This document shows, in pieces, positions 7,526 to 17,955 of a stretch of 47,667 nt of DNA. The notes under the pieces were generated by a model. That model saw only the letters and a program-made list of their open reading frames with translations, did no database searches and was not told the DNA's origin. Where the stretch lies: assembly GCF_002979515.1 (NCBI RefSeq), contig NZ_PCPA01000025.1:1-47667 (forward strand). Reading direction: 5' to 3'. Position numbers and translations under genes: made by a program. Positions within the stretch are counted from its first letter, which is position 1. Each line of letters begins with the position of its first letter. The stretch comes from Microbacterium sp. MYb54 (GTDB lineage: Bacteria > Actinomycetota > Actinomycetes > Actinomycetales > Microbacteriaceae).

Positions 7526-8564
7526 AGAGTGCAGCGGCGATGAGTTCCAGGGTCTGTGCGCGACCGGTCGGGGCGTCGTTCGGTTCTGCCTCATAGGCGC
7601 CGGCGACCGGCGACAGCATGACCTCGTCGACGCCGTATCGTTCGGCGAACGCGCGGACCTCGGCGGCGACGGTCTCACCCGTGCCGACGAACCAGCGCGA
7701 GCGTGCGGCCTGCACGACCTCGTCGGTCGCGGCATCCGTCACGGCGGCGGCTGCCTGCTCCACGGTCTCGAGCGCCGCGAGGGGCTGGTTCAGCCGCAGA
7801 CGCGCCATCATCCGCAGCTGCGGGAGGGCGCGGGCCTCCGCCTCCTCCTGCGTGGGCGCGGCGACCGCATTCACGGTCAGGAAGGTGCGCGGCTCGGGGT
7901 TCTCCTCGCTCGGGCGGTAGCCGGTGCGGTAGAGGTCGAGCGCCCGCTCGAGGCCCTGCCCGGAGAAGTGGTTCGCGAAGACGTAGGGCAGCCCGTGCGA
8001 GGCGGCCAACTGGGCGGAGTAGTCGCTCGAACCGAGCAGCCACACCTCGGGCGTGCCGGTCGCAGCAGGTGTGGCACGCACGGTGTACTCGCCGCCGGAG
8101 GTGAAGCGCAGCGCGGCGCCGTCACCGGAGAGCAGTGCCGCGATGTCCTGCACGTGGCGGGGGAACTGCTCGACGTCGCTCGTGGTGCCGGAGCCGCGCA
8201 GCAGCTGCGTGATCACCGGGTCGCTGCCCGGCGCGCGGCCGAGGCCCAGGTCGATGCGACCGGGGGCGATGGCCTCGAGGGCGGCGAACTGCTCGGCGAC
8301 GATGAGAGGTGCGTGGTTGGGCAGCATCACCCCGCCCGAGCCCAGACGCAGCCGCGAGGTGCGGGTGGCCGCAGCGGCGATCAGCACCGGGGGAGTGGTG
8401 GATGCCACCGACGGCATGTTGTGGTGCTCGGCGAACCAGTAGCGGCGATAGCCGAGCTTGTCGGCGACCTCCGCGAGAGCGAGCGAGGCGGCGATGGCCT
8501 CTGCGCTGGTCTGGCCGGTGCGGACCGGAACGAGGTCGAGGACGGAGAGAGCTGTATCGGACAT
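7524..8564 (-). CDS. Luciferase-like (LLM class) flavin-dependent monooxygenase
   Basis: This 346-residue TIM-barrel protein belongs to the bacterial luciferase superfamily, MsnO8-like branch. Seen: the N-terminal SVLDLVPVRTGQTSAEAI, YRRYWFAEHHNMPSVAS (conserved EHH motif), LRLGSGGVMLPNHAPL, ERIDLGLGRAPGSDP-like RIDLGLGRAPGSDP, and EVWLLGSSDYSAQLAA. Such enzymes use reduced FMN and O2 on largely unknown substrates. The ATG is preceded by a GAGG-type site. It is divergent from the antiporter gene with a 54-nt gap, and no substrate clue comes from the neighbours. Confidence 0.88.
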   Translation of the reverse strand: MSDTALSVLDLVPVRTGQTSAEAIAASLALAEVADKLGYRRYWFAEHHNMPSVASTTPPVLIAAAATRTSRLRLGSGGVMLPNHAPLIVAEQFAALEAIAPGRIDLGLGRAPGSDPVITQLLRGSGTTSDVEQFPRHVQDIAALLSGDGAALRFTSGGEYTVRATPAATGTPEVWLLGSSDYSAQLAASHGLPYVFANHFSGQGLERALDLYRTGYRPSEENPEPRTFLTVNAVAAPTQEEAEARALPQLRMMARLRLNQPLAALETVEQAAAAVTDAATDEVVQAARSRWFVGTGETVAAEVRAFAERYGVDEVMLSPVAGAYEAEPNDAPTGRAQTLELIAAAL

Positions 8565-8605
8565 CCTCAACCACAACGCGAGCCCGAGCGGCTCCATTCC
8601 CCCGC

Positions 8606-8611
8606 TACCGT
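8606..8611 (+). promoter_or_regulatory. Putative -10 (TACCGT) of a leaderless antiporter transcript
   Basis: TACCGT ends 7 nt before the ATG of the Na+/H+ antiporter gene. The same spacing is seen at other genes in the window. Confidence 0.35.
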
Positions 8612-8618
8612 TGGGGAC

Positions 8619-10349
8619 ATGGAAGCAGGCATCTTCTACGTCCTCGTCGGATCCGTCGCCGTCGCCGCTCTGGCGCGCTGGCGCGGGTGGCCGGCGCCAC
8701 TGCTGGTCACCGTCGCGGCGCTCGCCGCATCGTTCCTGCCTTTCGTGCCGAATCTGGAGATCGACGGGCACGTGCTGCTCAGCCTCGTGCTGCCGCCGCT
8801 GCTGTACTCGGCTGCACTCGACGTCTCATTCGTCGGATTCAAGCGCAGCCTGCCGCAGATCCGCCGACTCGGCATCTGGCTCGTGCTGATCACGGCGCTC
8901 GCAGTCGGCCTCGTCGCGTGGTGGATCCTGCCGTCCCTCACGCTTCCGGGCGCACTGCTCCTCGGCGCGATCGTCGCCCCGCCCGACGCGGTGTCGGCTG
9001 CGGCGATCGGCCGTCGGCTCGGGCTGCCACGCCGCATCATGACCGTGCTCTCGGGCGAGAGCCTCATCAACGACGCGACCTCGCTGACGCTGTACCGTGT
9101 GTTCGCGGCGATCCTCGCCGGCGCGACCGTCTCGATCTGGGGCGGCATCTGGCAGTTCCTGGTGGCGGTCGGGGTCGGTGTGGCCGTCGGTCTCGTGTTC
9201 GGCATCGTCCTGCACCAGTTGCGCATGCGCATCAGCGACCCCGTCGTGATCGGCACGTTCGGGCTGCTCGCTCCGTTCGGCGCCTACGCGATCGCCGAGC
9301 ATCTGCTCGGATCGGGTGTCCTCGCGGTCGTCGCGATGGGGCTGTACGTCGGCTACAACTCGCCGCGCACCGATTACACGACGCGTCAGCAGGAGAAGCC
9401 GCTGTGGCTCTCGGCCGATCTGCTGCTGGAGAGCTTCGTGTTCGCCTACATCGGGCTGCAGTTCCCGCGTGTGCTCAACGACCTCGGCAGCGAGTCGGTC
9501 GGGCAGATCCTGCTGCTCTCCGGTGCGGTGCTGCTCGTGGTCCTGATCGTGCGGCCGCTGTACATCTACCCGACCAGTGCGTGGGCGAACTTCCAGGACC
9601 GCAAGCGGCTCGAACGCTGGGATCGCGGCGTCGAATCCGGAGAGTTCGACAAGCGGCACCGCAAGTCCCGCCGCTGGGAGAACTACACCGCCGACGAGTT
9701 GCGCAGCCACATCGTGCGCGAGCAGATGGCCGGGCTCAAGCTCACCTGGAAAGACAGCGCCGTCATCTCCTGGGCCGGCATGCGCGGGGTGGTGACGCTG
9801 GCCATCGCGGTGGCTGCAGCCGACCTCGCAGCGCTCGACACAGAGGCATCCCATGCGATCGTCGTCGTCGCGTTCATCGTCACGGTCGGCACGCTGCTGT
9901 TGCAGGGGCTGACGCTCCCGATGCTCATCCGTGGTCTCGGCATCGCCAGCGATGTCGACGAGGAGGAGGACGAGGCGGCGCTCGCCGAGGTTCGTGCGAA
10001 AAGCCGTGAGGCCGGGAAGAAGTTCCTCGCCGAGAAGCGCGTCGAGTGGGAGGCGAAGTACGGCGATGTCGATCTCAGCGTGTTCGATGCGTTCACCAAG
10101 CGCATGACCCGGGTCGAGAAGGACACCGATGAGGCGCAGAAGGTGGAGGATGCCGCGAGCCGGCCGTCGTACGAAGACCTCGTCGCCCTGTCGCGGGGAT
10201 GGCTGCAGGTGCGCCGCGAGATCCTCCTCGCCGAGCGCAACGCGGGCAACCTCGACGAGGAGGTCATGCGCGAGCTGATCGCCGCGATGGATGCCGAGGA
10301 GCTCGCGCTCGACACCCGTGGTGCCACTCGCCAGCAGAGCCGCGCCTGA
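8619..10349 (+). CDS. Na+/H+ antiporter, CPA1 family
   Basis: This 576-residue integral membrane protein has about 12 hydrophobic segments over residues 1-430 and a charged cytoplasmic tail of about 140 residues. Family motifs are IVAPPDAVSAAAIGRRLGLP and GESLINDATSLTLYRVF, the latter holding the conserved Asn-Asp ion-binding pair, and WAGMRGVVTLAIAVA late in the membrane domain. CPA1 (NhaP-like) proteins exchange cytoplasmic Na+ or K+ for protons in pH and salt homeostasis. The tail (EEDEAALAEVRAKSREAGKK and following) is highly charged and may be coiled coil. It is monocistronic and ends at a strong hairpin. Confidence 0.9.
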   Translation: MEAGIFYVLVGSVAVAALARWRGWPAPLLVTVAALAASFLPFVPNLEIDGHVLLSLVLPPLLYSAALDVSFVGFKRSLPQIRRLGIWLVLITALAVGLVAWWILPSLTLPGALLLGAIVAPPDAVSAAAIGRRLGLPRRIMTVLSGESLINDATSLTLYRVFAAILAGATVSIWGGIWQFLVAVGVGVAVGLVFGIVLHQLRMRISDPVVIGTFGLLAPFGAYAIAEHLLGSGVLAVVAMGLYVGYNSPRTDYTTRQQEKPLWLSADLLLESFVFAYIGLQFPRVLNDLGSESVGQILLLSGAVLLVVLIVRPLYIYPTSAWANFQDRKRLERWDRGVESGEFDKRHRKSRRWENYTADELRSHIVREQMAGLKLTWKDSAVISWAGMRGVVTLAIAVAAADLAALDTEASHAIVVVAFIVTVGTLLLQGLTLPMLIRGLGIASDVDEEEDEAALAEVRAKSREAGKKFLAEKRVEWEAKYGDVDLSVFDAFTKRMTRVEKDTDEAQKVEDAASRPSYEDLVALSRGWLQVRREILLAERNAGNLDEEVMRELIAAMDAEELALDTRGATRQQSRA

Positions 10350-10360
10350 AGCCCTGAACG

Positions 10361-10400
10361 ACAGAGCGCCTCGTCCCGGAGAAGGGGCGAGGCGCTCTGT
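10361..10400. terminator. Bidirectional terminator hairpin
   Basis: ACAGAGCGCCTCG and CGAGGCGCTCTGT form a perfect 13-bp stem around a 14-nt loop between the convergent antiporter and symporter genes. Confidence 0.8.
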
Positions 10401-10415
10401 GCGTCGAGGCAGGGG

Positions 10416-11843
10416 TCAGCGGGCGCCGACCGGCTCCTTGTCGGAGGCGGCATCCGTCTCGGGAGCATCCTCGTCGTCTCCGGAGTCGTCGGCGAAGGGC
10501 AGGCCCTCGCGCGGCGCGTTGTAGAGCTCCTCGTTCAGGATGCCCTCGCGCTTGGCGACGATCGTCGGGATCAGCGCCTGACCTGCGACGTTGACCGCGG
10601 TGCGGCCCATGTCGAGGATCGGGTCGATCGCGAGCAGCAGTCCGACGCCCTCGAGCGGCAGACCCAGGGTCGACAGCGTCAGCGTGAGCATCACGACCGC
10701 TCCGGTGGTTCCGGCGGTGGCGGCGGAGCCCACGACCGAGACGATCACGATCAGCAGGTACTGCACGAAGTTCAGCTCGATGCCGAAGAACTGGGCGACG
10801 AAGATCGCGGCGATGGCCGGGTAGATCGCGGCGCAGCCGTCCATCTTCGTGGTCGCGCCCAGCGGCACGGCGAACGAGGCGTACGAGCGGGGCACGCCGA
10901 GGTTGCGCTCGGTGACGCGCTCGGTGAGGGGCAGCGTGCCGATCGAGGAGCGGCTGACGAAGGCCAGCTGCACGGCGGGCCAGACACCCGAGAAGTACTG
11001 CTTGATCGACAGGCCGTGCGTCTTGACCAGGATCGGGTAGACCACGAACAGCACGAGCGCGAGGCCGATGTAGACCGCGGCGGCGAACCAGCCGAGGGAT
11101 GCGAGCTTCTCCCAGCCGTACTTGATGACGGCCGAGCCGATGAGGCCGAACGTGCCGAGCGGGGCGATGCGGATGATCCACCACAGCACACGCTGGATGA
11201 CCTTCAGCAGCGACTCGGTGAAGACGAGGAACGGCTCGGCCTTCTTGCCGGCCTTGAGAGCTGCGATGCCGATCACGGCAGCGACCACGATGACCTGCAG
11301 GATGTTGAAGCCGACGTTCGACGAGAAGGTGCCTTCGACAGCGCCGGGCGAGGTGCTGACCGTCAGGCCGAGGAAGTTCTGCGGGATGAGTCCCAGCAGG
11401 AAGTTCCACCAGGTGCCGACGGTGTACGGGTCGCCGGGTTCGAGGCCCTCGCCGGCGCGGTTGCCCGGCTGGATCACGAGGCCGAGGACGATGCCGATGA
11501 TCACGGCGATGAACGCGGTGATCGCGAACCACAGGATCGTCTGGCCTGCCAGGCGCGCGGCGTTCTGCACGCGACGCAGGTTCGAGATGCTGGCGACGAT
11601 GGCGGTGAAGATCAGCGGGACGACGGCGGCGCGCAGCAGCGTCACGTACGAGTTGCCGATCGTGTCGAGTGTCGCGGACAGCCCGGTCGGGTTCTCGGCG
11701 GTGGCGCCGAGCTGGCGGCCGATCAGACCGGCGGCGATGCCGAGGACGAGGGCTGCGAGGATCTGGAAGCCGAACGAGGTCAGCAGCTTCCGGACCGGTC
11801 CGCGGGTATCTGGCGCTTTCTGGGCGCGTGCGGTGGTGCTCAT
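10416..11843 (-). CDS. Cation:dicarboxylate symporter (DAACS family)
   Basis: This 475-residue transporter of the glutamate/C4-dicarboxylate:cation symporter family has about 8 transmembrane helices plus re-entrant loops. Diagnostic segments are the serine-rich hairpin FVSRSSIGTLPLTERV, GATTKMDGCAAIYPAIAAIF (the conserved cation-site region) and AATAGTTGAVVMLTLTLSTL. The C-terminal 30 residues are acidic (DDSGDDEDAPETD). It probably imports succinate/fumarate/malate or glutamate/aspartate using Na+ or H+; which one is not decidable here. It is monocistronic. Confidence 0.9.
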   Translation of the reverse strand: MSTTARAQKAPDTRGPVRKLLTSFGFQILAALVLGIAAGLIGRQLGATAENPTGLSATLDTIGNSYVTLLRAAVVPLIFTAIVASISNLRRVQNAARLAGQTILWFAITAFIAVIIGIVLGLVIQPGNRAGEGLEPGDPYTVGTWWNFLLGLIPQNFLGLTVSTSPGAVEGTFSSNVGFNILQVIVVAAVIGIAALKAGKKAEPFLVFTESLLKVIQRVLWWIIRIAPLGTFGLIGSAVIKYGWEKLASLGWFAAAVYIGLALVLFVVYPILVKTHGLSIKQYFSGVWPAVQLAFVSRSSIGTLPLTERVTERNLGVPRSYASFAVPLGATTKMDGCAAIYPAIAAIFVAQFFGIELNFVQYLLIVIVSVVGSAATAGTTGAVVMLTLTLSTLGLPLEGVGLLLAIDPILDMGRTAVNVAGQALIPTIVAKREGILNEELYNAPREGLPFADDSGDDEDAPETDAASDKEPVGAR

Positions 11844-11983
11844 GGGGTGGGGACTCCAGAATCGCGGCGCGCCGTGTGCGCGCCATGAGGCCCAACGCTA
11901 TGACTGCCTGAGAATTCCCTGGGTGGATATGACGAACGATGACGCTCGAGCCGGATTCCGCTCGGTGCGGCCGGCAGACCTGG

Positions 11984-12042
11984 TTCCGGTCGCACTTCCT
12001 GCTGCCTGAACGCGCCACGAGCGGCAGCAACTGCGACCGGAA
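11984..12042. repeat. Large imperfect palindrome downstream of the Xre gene
   Basis: TTCCGGTCGCA (11984-11994) pairs with TGCGACCGGAA (12032-12042), and the pairing continues inward imperfectly (CTGCTGCC with GGCAGCA). It could terminate the minus-strand DUF2975/Xre operon or be a dispersed palindromic repeat. The rest of the 11844-12055 gap shows no gene. Confidence 0.5.
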
Positions 12043-12055
12043 TCGGGGTTCCCCG

Positions 12056-12292
12056 TCAGCGTGGGGCGAGCACCAGCAGGTCGCCGACCTCGCAGTCGAG
12101 AGCCTCGCAGATCGCACGCAGCGTCGAGTACCGGATCGCGCGGGCGCGGTCGTTCTTCAGCACCGACAGGTTCACGATGCTCACCCCGACCGTGGCGCTC
12201 AGCTCGGTGAGCGTCATCCCCCGGTCGGCGAGCAGCTCGTCGAGTCGGCAGTGGATGCCGGTGAACTCGTCGTCGCTCTCGGCCGGGGTCAC
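12056..12292 (-). CDS. Xre/Cro-type helix-turn-helix regulator (YozG-like)
   Basis: This 78-residue protein starts at a GTG overlapping the stop of the upstream membrane-protein gene (GTGA). Residues 25-72 form a Cro/C1-type HTH (MTLTELSATVGVSIVNLSVL, then a basic NDRARAIRYSTLRAICEALD and EVGDLLVL). Such small regulators are typically encoded next to DUF2975 membrane proteins and are thought to be their cognate repressors. It lacks a sensor domain, so control probably comes from the membrane partner or from autoregulation. The 37-bp palindrome at the operon promoter is its obvious candidate site. Confidence 0.85.
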   Translation of the reverse strand: MTPAESDDEFTGIHCRLDELLADRGMTLTELSATVGVSIVNLSVLKNDRARAIRYSTLRAICEALDCEVGDLLVLAPR

Positions 12293-13056
12293 ACCAGACC
12301 CTCCGTGTCCTTCTGCAGACGCGCGGTCTCCAGCTGCAGGCGTGCCCGGTCCTGGTCGAGGCGCATGCCCTGACGGAACACCGCGGCGAGGGCGAGGAGC
12401 CCCAGGGCAGCGGCGAACGGCAGAGGGGAGACGTTGAGGGAGAAGTTCGGGTACCACTCGCTGTCCGGCGGGAACACCTCGCGCAGACCGGCGGTCGCCG
12501 CGATGGCGCCGAGAAGATCGGTGGCCACCCCGAACACGAGCACGGCGATGGCCCCGACAGTGAGAGCGCGCGTCACGGTCTGTGAGAACGCGCGACCCCG
12601 CAGCGTCTGGAAGCAGATGACCATGAGCATCGCGGCAGGCGTCGTGGAGAACGCCAGCGATGCGAGCTGCGCGGCGCCCGCAAGCGCCCGGAGCCCGAGC
12701 GAGGCGTTGGCGACGGTGAAGTTCGTGATCGAACCGCCGCCGCATCGAAGGACCGCAGCGGTCACTTCATCAGCGTCGCTGCAGGGGACGTCGGTGGGCC
12801 AGGGGACCCAGAGCGACCCCGAGGCGATCTCCGCCCAATCGGTCGCGAACACCTTGAGGATGATGATGATCGCACCGACGGCGGACAGGATGACCCACCA
12901 GCCGGAGACGGTGAGTGCCGCGTCGATCGCGAGTGTGCGGCTCCCGCGACGTCGGCCGCGCCAGACGACGATGCCCACGATCACGGCGATGACCGCCAGT
13001 CCGATCCCGATCTGGCCGAGCGAGGTTCCGAGGTCTTCCGAACTGATTCCGAACAT
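12289..13056 (-). CDS. DUF2975-type membrane protein
   Basis: This 255-residue protein has about five hydrophobic segments: around 15-33, 50-70, 125-145, 165-190 and 215-232. An extracytoplasmic loop between the second and third carries two cysteines (VPCSDADE and VLRCGGG). After the last helix come a basic amphipathic stretch, VFRQGMRLDQDRARLQ, and the C-terminal RLQKDTEGLV, a tail characteristic of DUF2975 proteins in actinobacteria. Function is unknown. It lies in a three-gene operon with a shorter paralogue upstream (overlap TGATG) and an Xre regulator downstream (overlap GTGA), so the three products probably act together. Confidence 0.7.
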   Translation of the reverse strand: MFGISSEDLGTSLGQIGIGLAVIAVIVGIVVWRGRRRGSRTLAIDAALTVSGWWVILSAVGAIIIILKVFATDWAEIASGSLWVPWPTDVPCSDADEVTAAVLRCGGGSITNFTVANASLGLRALAGAAQLASLAFSTTPAAMLMVICFQTLRGRAFSQTVTRALTVGAIAVLVFGVATDLLGAIAATAGLREVFPPDSEWYPNFSLNVSPLPFAAALGLLALAAVFRQGMRLDQDRARLQLETARLQKDTEGLV

Positions 13057-13679
13057 CAGACGAGTCCTTCCGTGTCGCGCTGCAGCCTTCGACCGATTTC
13101 GAACAGACCTGCGACGAGCGCGAGCGCGAACGCCCAACCCACCGGCGCGAGGTCGAACTGCACCAGCAGCGTCCACAGCACGTCCTCGACCTGCGGGTCC
13201 GTGTTCGCAAGGTCCTGGACGATCATGGCTCTGCCGACCCCGCCGGCGAACTGTCCGAGCAGAGCGCCGGCGATCATCAGGCACGCGGCGAGACCGAACA
13301 TCCACCCGAGCGATGTGCGGAACGGGCGCGACCGGATGAGCGACACTCCCAACCACCAGACGCCTGCGCACAGCGCGACCGTTGCCAGGGCGGGAAGGGC
13401 GGTCTCGAGGAACAGCATCCAGCGCGCGCCGGTGGGCATGGCCGGAATCGTGACGAGTGCGGAGTCGACCGTCGCCGCGCTCACGCCAGAGACGTCGTCG
13501 AGAGCGGTCAGGTCGACATCGTGCACGGGCATCGACACCGTGGGCGCGGCCCCGAAAACGGCGAATGCGGCGGAGACGACGGCCACGATCGCGCCGATCG
13601 CGACGCTGACCGCTCCGGTCGCGATGAGCCCGAGCGCGATCCCTTCCGTGCGTGAGGGGCGTCCTTCTCTGGCGAGCAT
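13056..13679 (-). CDS. DUF2975-type membrane protein, shorter paralogue
   Basis: This 207-residue protein has about four hydrophobic segments: near 15-40, 88-108, 120-145 and 170-190. A large extracytoplasmic loop follows the first. It ends RRLQRDTEGLV, nearly identical to the tail of the next gene's product. It is the first gene of the operon, and its promoter carries a long palindrome. Function is unknown. The operon layout (two membrane proteins, then a small Xre regulator) suggests a membrane-sensing or regulator-sequestering role, which is inference. Confidence 0.68.
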   Translation of the reverse strand: MLAREGRPSRTEGIALGLIATGAVSVAIGAIVAVVSAAFAVFGAAPTVSMPVHDVDLTALDDVSGVSAATVDSALVTIPAMPTGARWMLFLETALPALATVALCAGVWWLGVSLIRSRPFRTSLGWMFGLAACLMIAGALLGQFAGGVGRAMIVQDLANTDPQVEDVLWTLLVQFDLAPVGWAFALALVAGLFEIGRRLQRDTEGLV

Positions 13680-13700
13680 CGCTGACTCCTAGCGTGGGTT

Positions 13701-13737
13701 GTTATCGACTGTCGTTAACATAACGACTGTCGATAAC
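13701..13737. promoter_or_regulatory. 37-bp near-perfect palindromic operator
   Basis: GTTATCGAC, GTCGTTA, ACA, TAACGAC and GTCGATAAC are arranged symmetrically, giving 17-bp arms with a single mismatch around a 3-nt centre. The segment also reads as a tandem CGACTGTCG-type repeat. It lies directly upstream of the DUF2975/Xre operon and covers its predicted spacer and -10. It is probably the binding site of the operon's Xre protein. Confidence 0.7.
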
Positions 13738-13745
13738 ACGGTCAA
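13717..13745 (-). promoter_or_regulatory. Sigma70-like promoter of the DUF2975/Xre operon
   Basis: On the minus strand, TTGACC (13745-13740) and TATGTT (13722-13717) are separated by exactly 17 nt. The -10 and spacer lie inside the palindromic operator, so binding there should block transcription. Confidence 0.6.
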
Positions 13746-13839
13746 CCCCCGGTATGCCCACGGCGAACACGGGCATACGTGCCCTGCGTGGTGGTTACTC
13801 TCGATGTACAGGCGCAGAGAACGCCGTAGGTGTCAGCGC

Positions 13840-13854
13840 TTCGCCCCGTGCGAA
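13840..13854. promoter_or_regulatory. Possible ClgR box upstream of clpC
   Basis: TTCGC-CCCGT-GCGAA is a 5-bp inverted repeat with CGC-N5-GCG spacing, as in ClgR sites of actinobacterial clp genes. It sits only 15 nt before the start, next to the AAGGAG ribosome-binding site. That is closer than expected for an activator site, so the call is tentative. Confidence 0.3.
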
Positions 13855-13868
13855 TAAGGAGTCACAGC

Positions 13869-16400
<2,532 letters not shown>

Positions 16401-16416
16401 CCTCCGGTTGAACAGA

Positions 16417-16450
16417 GAAAGGGGCGGATGCTGCGGCATCCGCCCCTTTC
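16417..16450 (+). terminator. Rho-independent-type terminator of clpC
   Basis: GAAAGGGGCGGATGC and GCATCCGCCCCTTTC form a perfect 15-bp stem with a 4-nt loop, starting 16 nt after the clpC stop. Confidence 0.88.
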
Positions 16451-16486
16451 CTGTGTCCGGTCCAGGTGCCGACCGACCAGGGGTTC

Positions 16487-16492
16487 TAGGCT
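16487..16492 (+). promoter_or_regulatory. Putative -10 (TAGGCT) of a leaderless argA transcript
   Basis: TAGGCT ends 6 nt before the GTG start codon. There is no Shine-Dalgarno sequence. Confidence 0.45.
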
Positions 16493-16498
16493 TGTCTC

Positions 16499-16999
16499 GT
16501 GAGCGAGTACATCGTCAGGCCGGCGCGGAGCGCCGACATCGTCGGCATCCGTGACCTGCTGCAGCCGCTCGTGGAGCAGCGCATCCTGCTCGGCAAGGAT
16601 CTGGCTGTGCTCTACGGTGCCGTGCAGGAGTTCGTCGTGGCGGAAGCCGACGGGGTGCTGATCGGATGCGGTGCACTGCACGTGTTCTGGGAAGACCTCG
16701 GTGAGGTGCGCACGCTGCTCGTGCGCGACGACTGGCTGCACCACGGTGTCGGCCGCGCACTCGTCGACGGGCTCGAGGAGAACGCCAGGATGCTCGGTCT
16801 GTCGCGCCTGTTCTGCCTCACGTTCGAGGTGGAGTTCTTCGGACGCCGCGGGTACACGTCGATCGGCGAGCAGGTCGTCGACTCCGACGTCTACTCCCAG
16901 CTGTTGCGCAGCGGCGACGCCGGTGTCGAGGAGTTCCTCGACCTCGCCCACGTCAAGCCGAACACGCTCGGCAACACCCGCATGCTCAAGGTGCTCTGA
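16499..16999 (+). CDS. argA: Amino-acid N-acetyltransferase (short GNAT-type N-acetylglutamate synthase)
   Basis: This 166-residue stand-alone GNAT protein resembles the short ArgA described in mycobacteria (Rv2747 type), which acetylates glutamate with acetyl-CoA as the first step of arginine synthesis. The fold is visible: YIVRPARSADIVGIRDLLQP (beta1-alpha1), VRTLLVRDDWLHHGVGRALV with the acetyl-CoA pyrophosphate loop HHGVGRA near residue 83, and the C-terminal FCLTFEVEFFGRRGYTSIGE. The long N-terminal amino-acid-kinase domain of E. coli ArgA is absent. No other arg genes are adjacent. The alternative is a generic GNAT acetyltransferase, but the CLTFEVEFF and NTLGNTRMLKVL segments favour ArgA. 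Confidence 0.85.
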   Translation: MSEYIVRPARSADIVGIRDLLQPLVEQRILLGKDLAVLYGAVQEFVVAEADGVLIGCGALHVFWEDLGEVRTLLVRDDWLHHGVGRALVDGLEENARMLGLSRLFCLTFEVEFFGRRGYTSIGEQVVDSDVYSQLLRSGDAGVEEFLDLAHVKPNTLGNTRMLKVL

Positions 17000-17058
17000 G
17001 CACGCGCCGCAGACCGCATCCGCCGTCCGGCCTCCCAGGCTGGGCGCGGGGGATCGCA

Positions 17059-17064
17059 TAGCCT
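17059..17064 (+). promoter_or_regulatory. Putative -10 (TAGCCT) before the membrane-anchored hypothetical
   Basis: TAGCCT ends 6 nt before the ATG. The intervening GGAGGC also resembles a ribosome-binding site, so leaderless or very short-leader initiation is possible. Confidence 0.4.
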
Positions 17065-17070
17065 GGAGGC

Positions 17071-17724
17071 ATGTCTCGTCGCCCATCCGCCGCCGTCTAC
17101 CGTCGTCGGCGACTGGTCGTCATCGTCGGACTCATCCTGGTCGTCGCGGCCATCGGCATCGGGGCGTGGCTTCTGATCGCGCGGCCCTGGGCGGCCGCCG
17201 ACACTGCTGAGACGCCTTCGCCTTCGGCGTCGACGTCGCCGAGTGCGGCCCCGTCGACCGGCACCGACTCTCCCTCTCCCTCTCCCGATGCCTCGACCGA
17301 GCAGGCTCCGGCGATCGTCGCGTGCGAGGCGAACGACATCGAGGTCGCGGCCGTCGCCGACGCCGCCACGTATGCGGCGGGTGTCATGCCGAAGCTCTCC
17401 ATCTCGTTGACGAACAAGGGCGCCAAGGACTGCACGATCGACGTCGGGTCGACCACGCAGGTGTTCACGGTCTCCAGCGGTGAAGACGTCTGGTGGCGTT
17501 CGACCGACTGCCAGGAGAACCCGAGCAGCATGATCGCCACTCTGACGGCGGGGACGACGGTCACCAGCAAAGATCCGGTCACCTGGGATCGCACGCGCTC
17601 GAGCGTCGAGACGTGCGCGCAGGAGAACCGACAGCGCGCTCCTGGCGGGGGAGCCTCGTACCATGTCGAGGTTTCGATCGGCGGCTTCACGAGCCTCTCG
17701 ACCGCGCAGATCCTGCTCTACTGA
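17071..17724 (+). CDS. Membrane-anchored extracytoplasmic hypothetical protein
   Basis: This 217-residue protein has a basic N-terminus (YRRRRL), one transmembrane helix (about 15-38, VVIVGLILVVAAIGIGAWLL), a Ser/Pro/Thr-rich linker (about 45-85) and a C-terminal domain of about 130 residues. That domain has a beta-sandwich feel (LSISLTNKGAKDCTIDVGST) and four cysteines (VACEAND, KDCTID, TDCQEN, ETCAQEN) that could form two disulfides. It resembles DUF4232-like cell-surface proteins of actinobacteria, but I cannot assign a family with confidence. It is probably exposed outside the membrane. Function is unknown. Confidence 0.75.
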   Translation: MSRRPSAAVYRRRRLVVIVGLILVVAAIGIGAWLLIARPWAAADTAETPSPSASTSPSAAPSTGTDSPSPSPDASTEQAPAIVACEANDIEVAAVADAATYAAGVMPKLSISLTNKGAKDCTIDVGSTTQVFTVSSGEDVWWRSTDCQENPSSMIATLTAGTTVTSKDPVTWDRTRSSVETCAQENRQRAPGGGASYHVEVSIGGFTSLSTAQILLY

Positions 17725-17955
17725 CCTCCGCTGACTTCGAAGCGATCATCGCAGGCGTCTTCGAAAATCGTCGTGAACTGATTCCGGACGCACGAAATGA
17801 TGCGATATCAGACGCCTTCGGCACGCGATGCTGACATCTGCGAGTCTTTGGGATACCATTGACATGACTCTCCGCATCATGCGGCAATATGCCATCCCCA
17901 GTGGCGTCGAACTACAGCGTCCCCAGCGCTTCGACACCGCCGCTCGAGAGTCCGA

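Noticed and set aside
17735..17833. Short plus-strand frame (ADFEAIIAGVFENRREL...) after the membrane-anchored hypothetical
   Set aside because: It has no start codon or ribosome-binding site of its own and no recognisable family. It could be a gene remnant but is not supportable.
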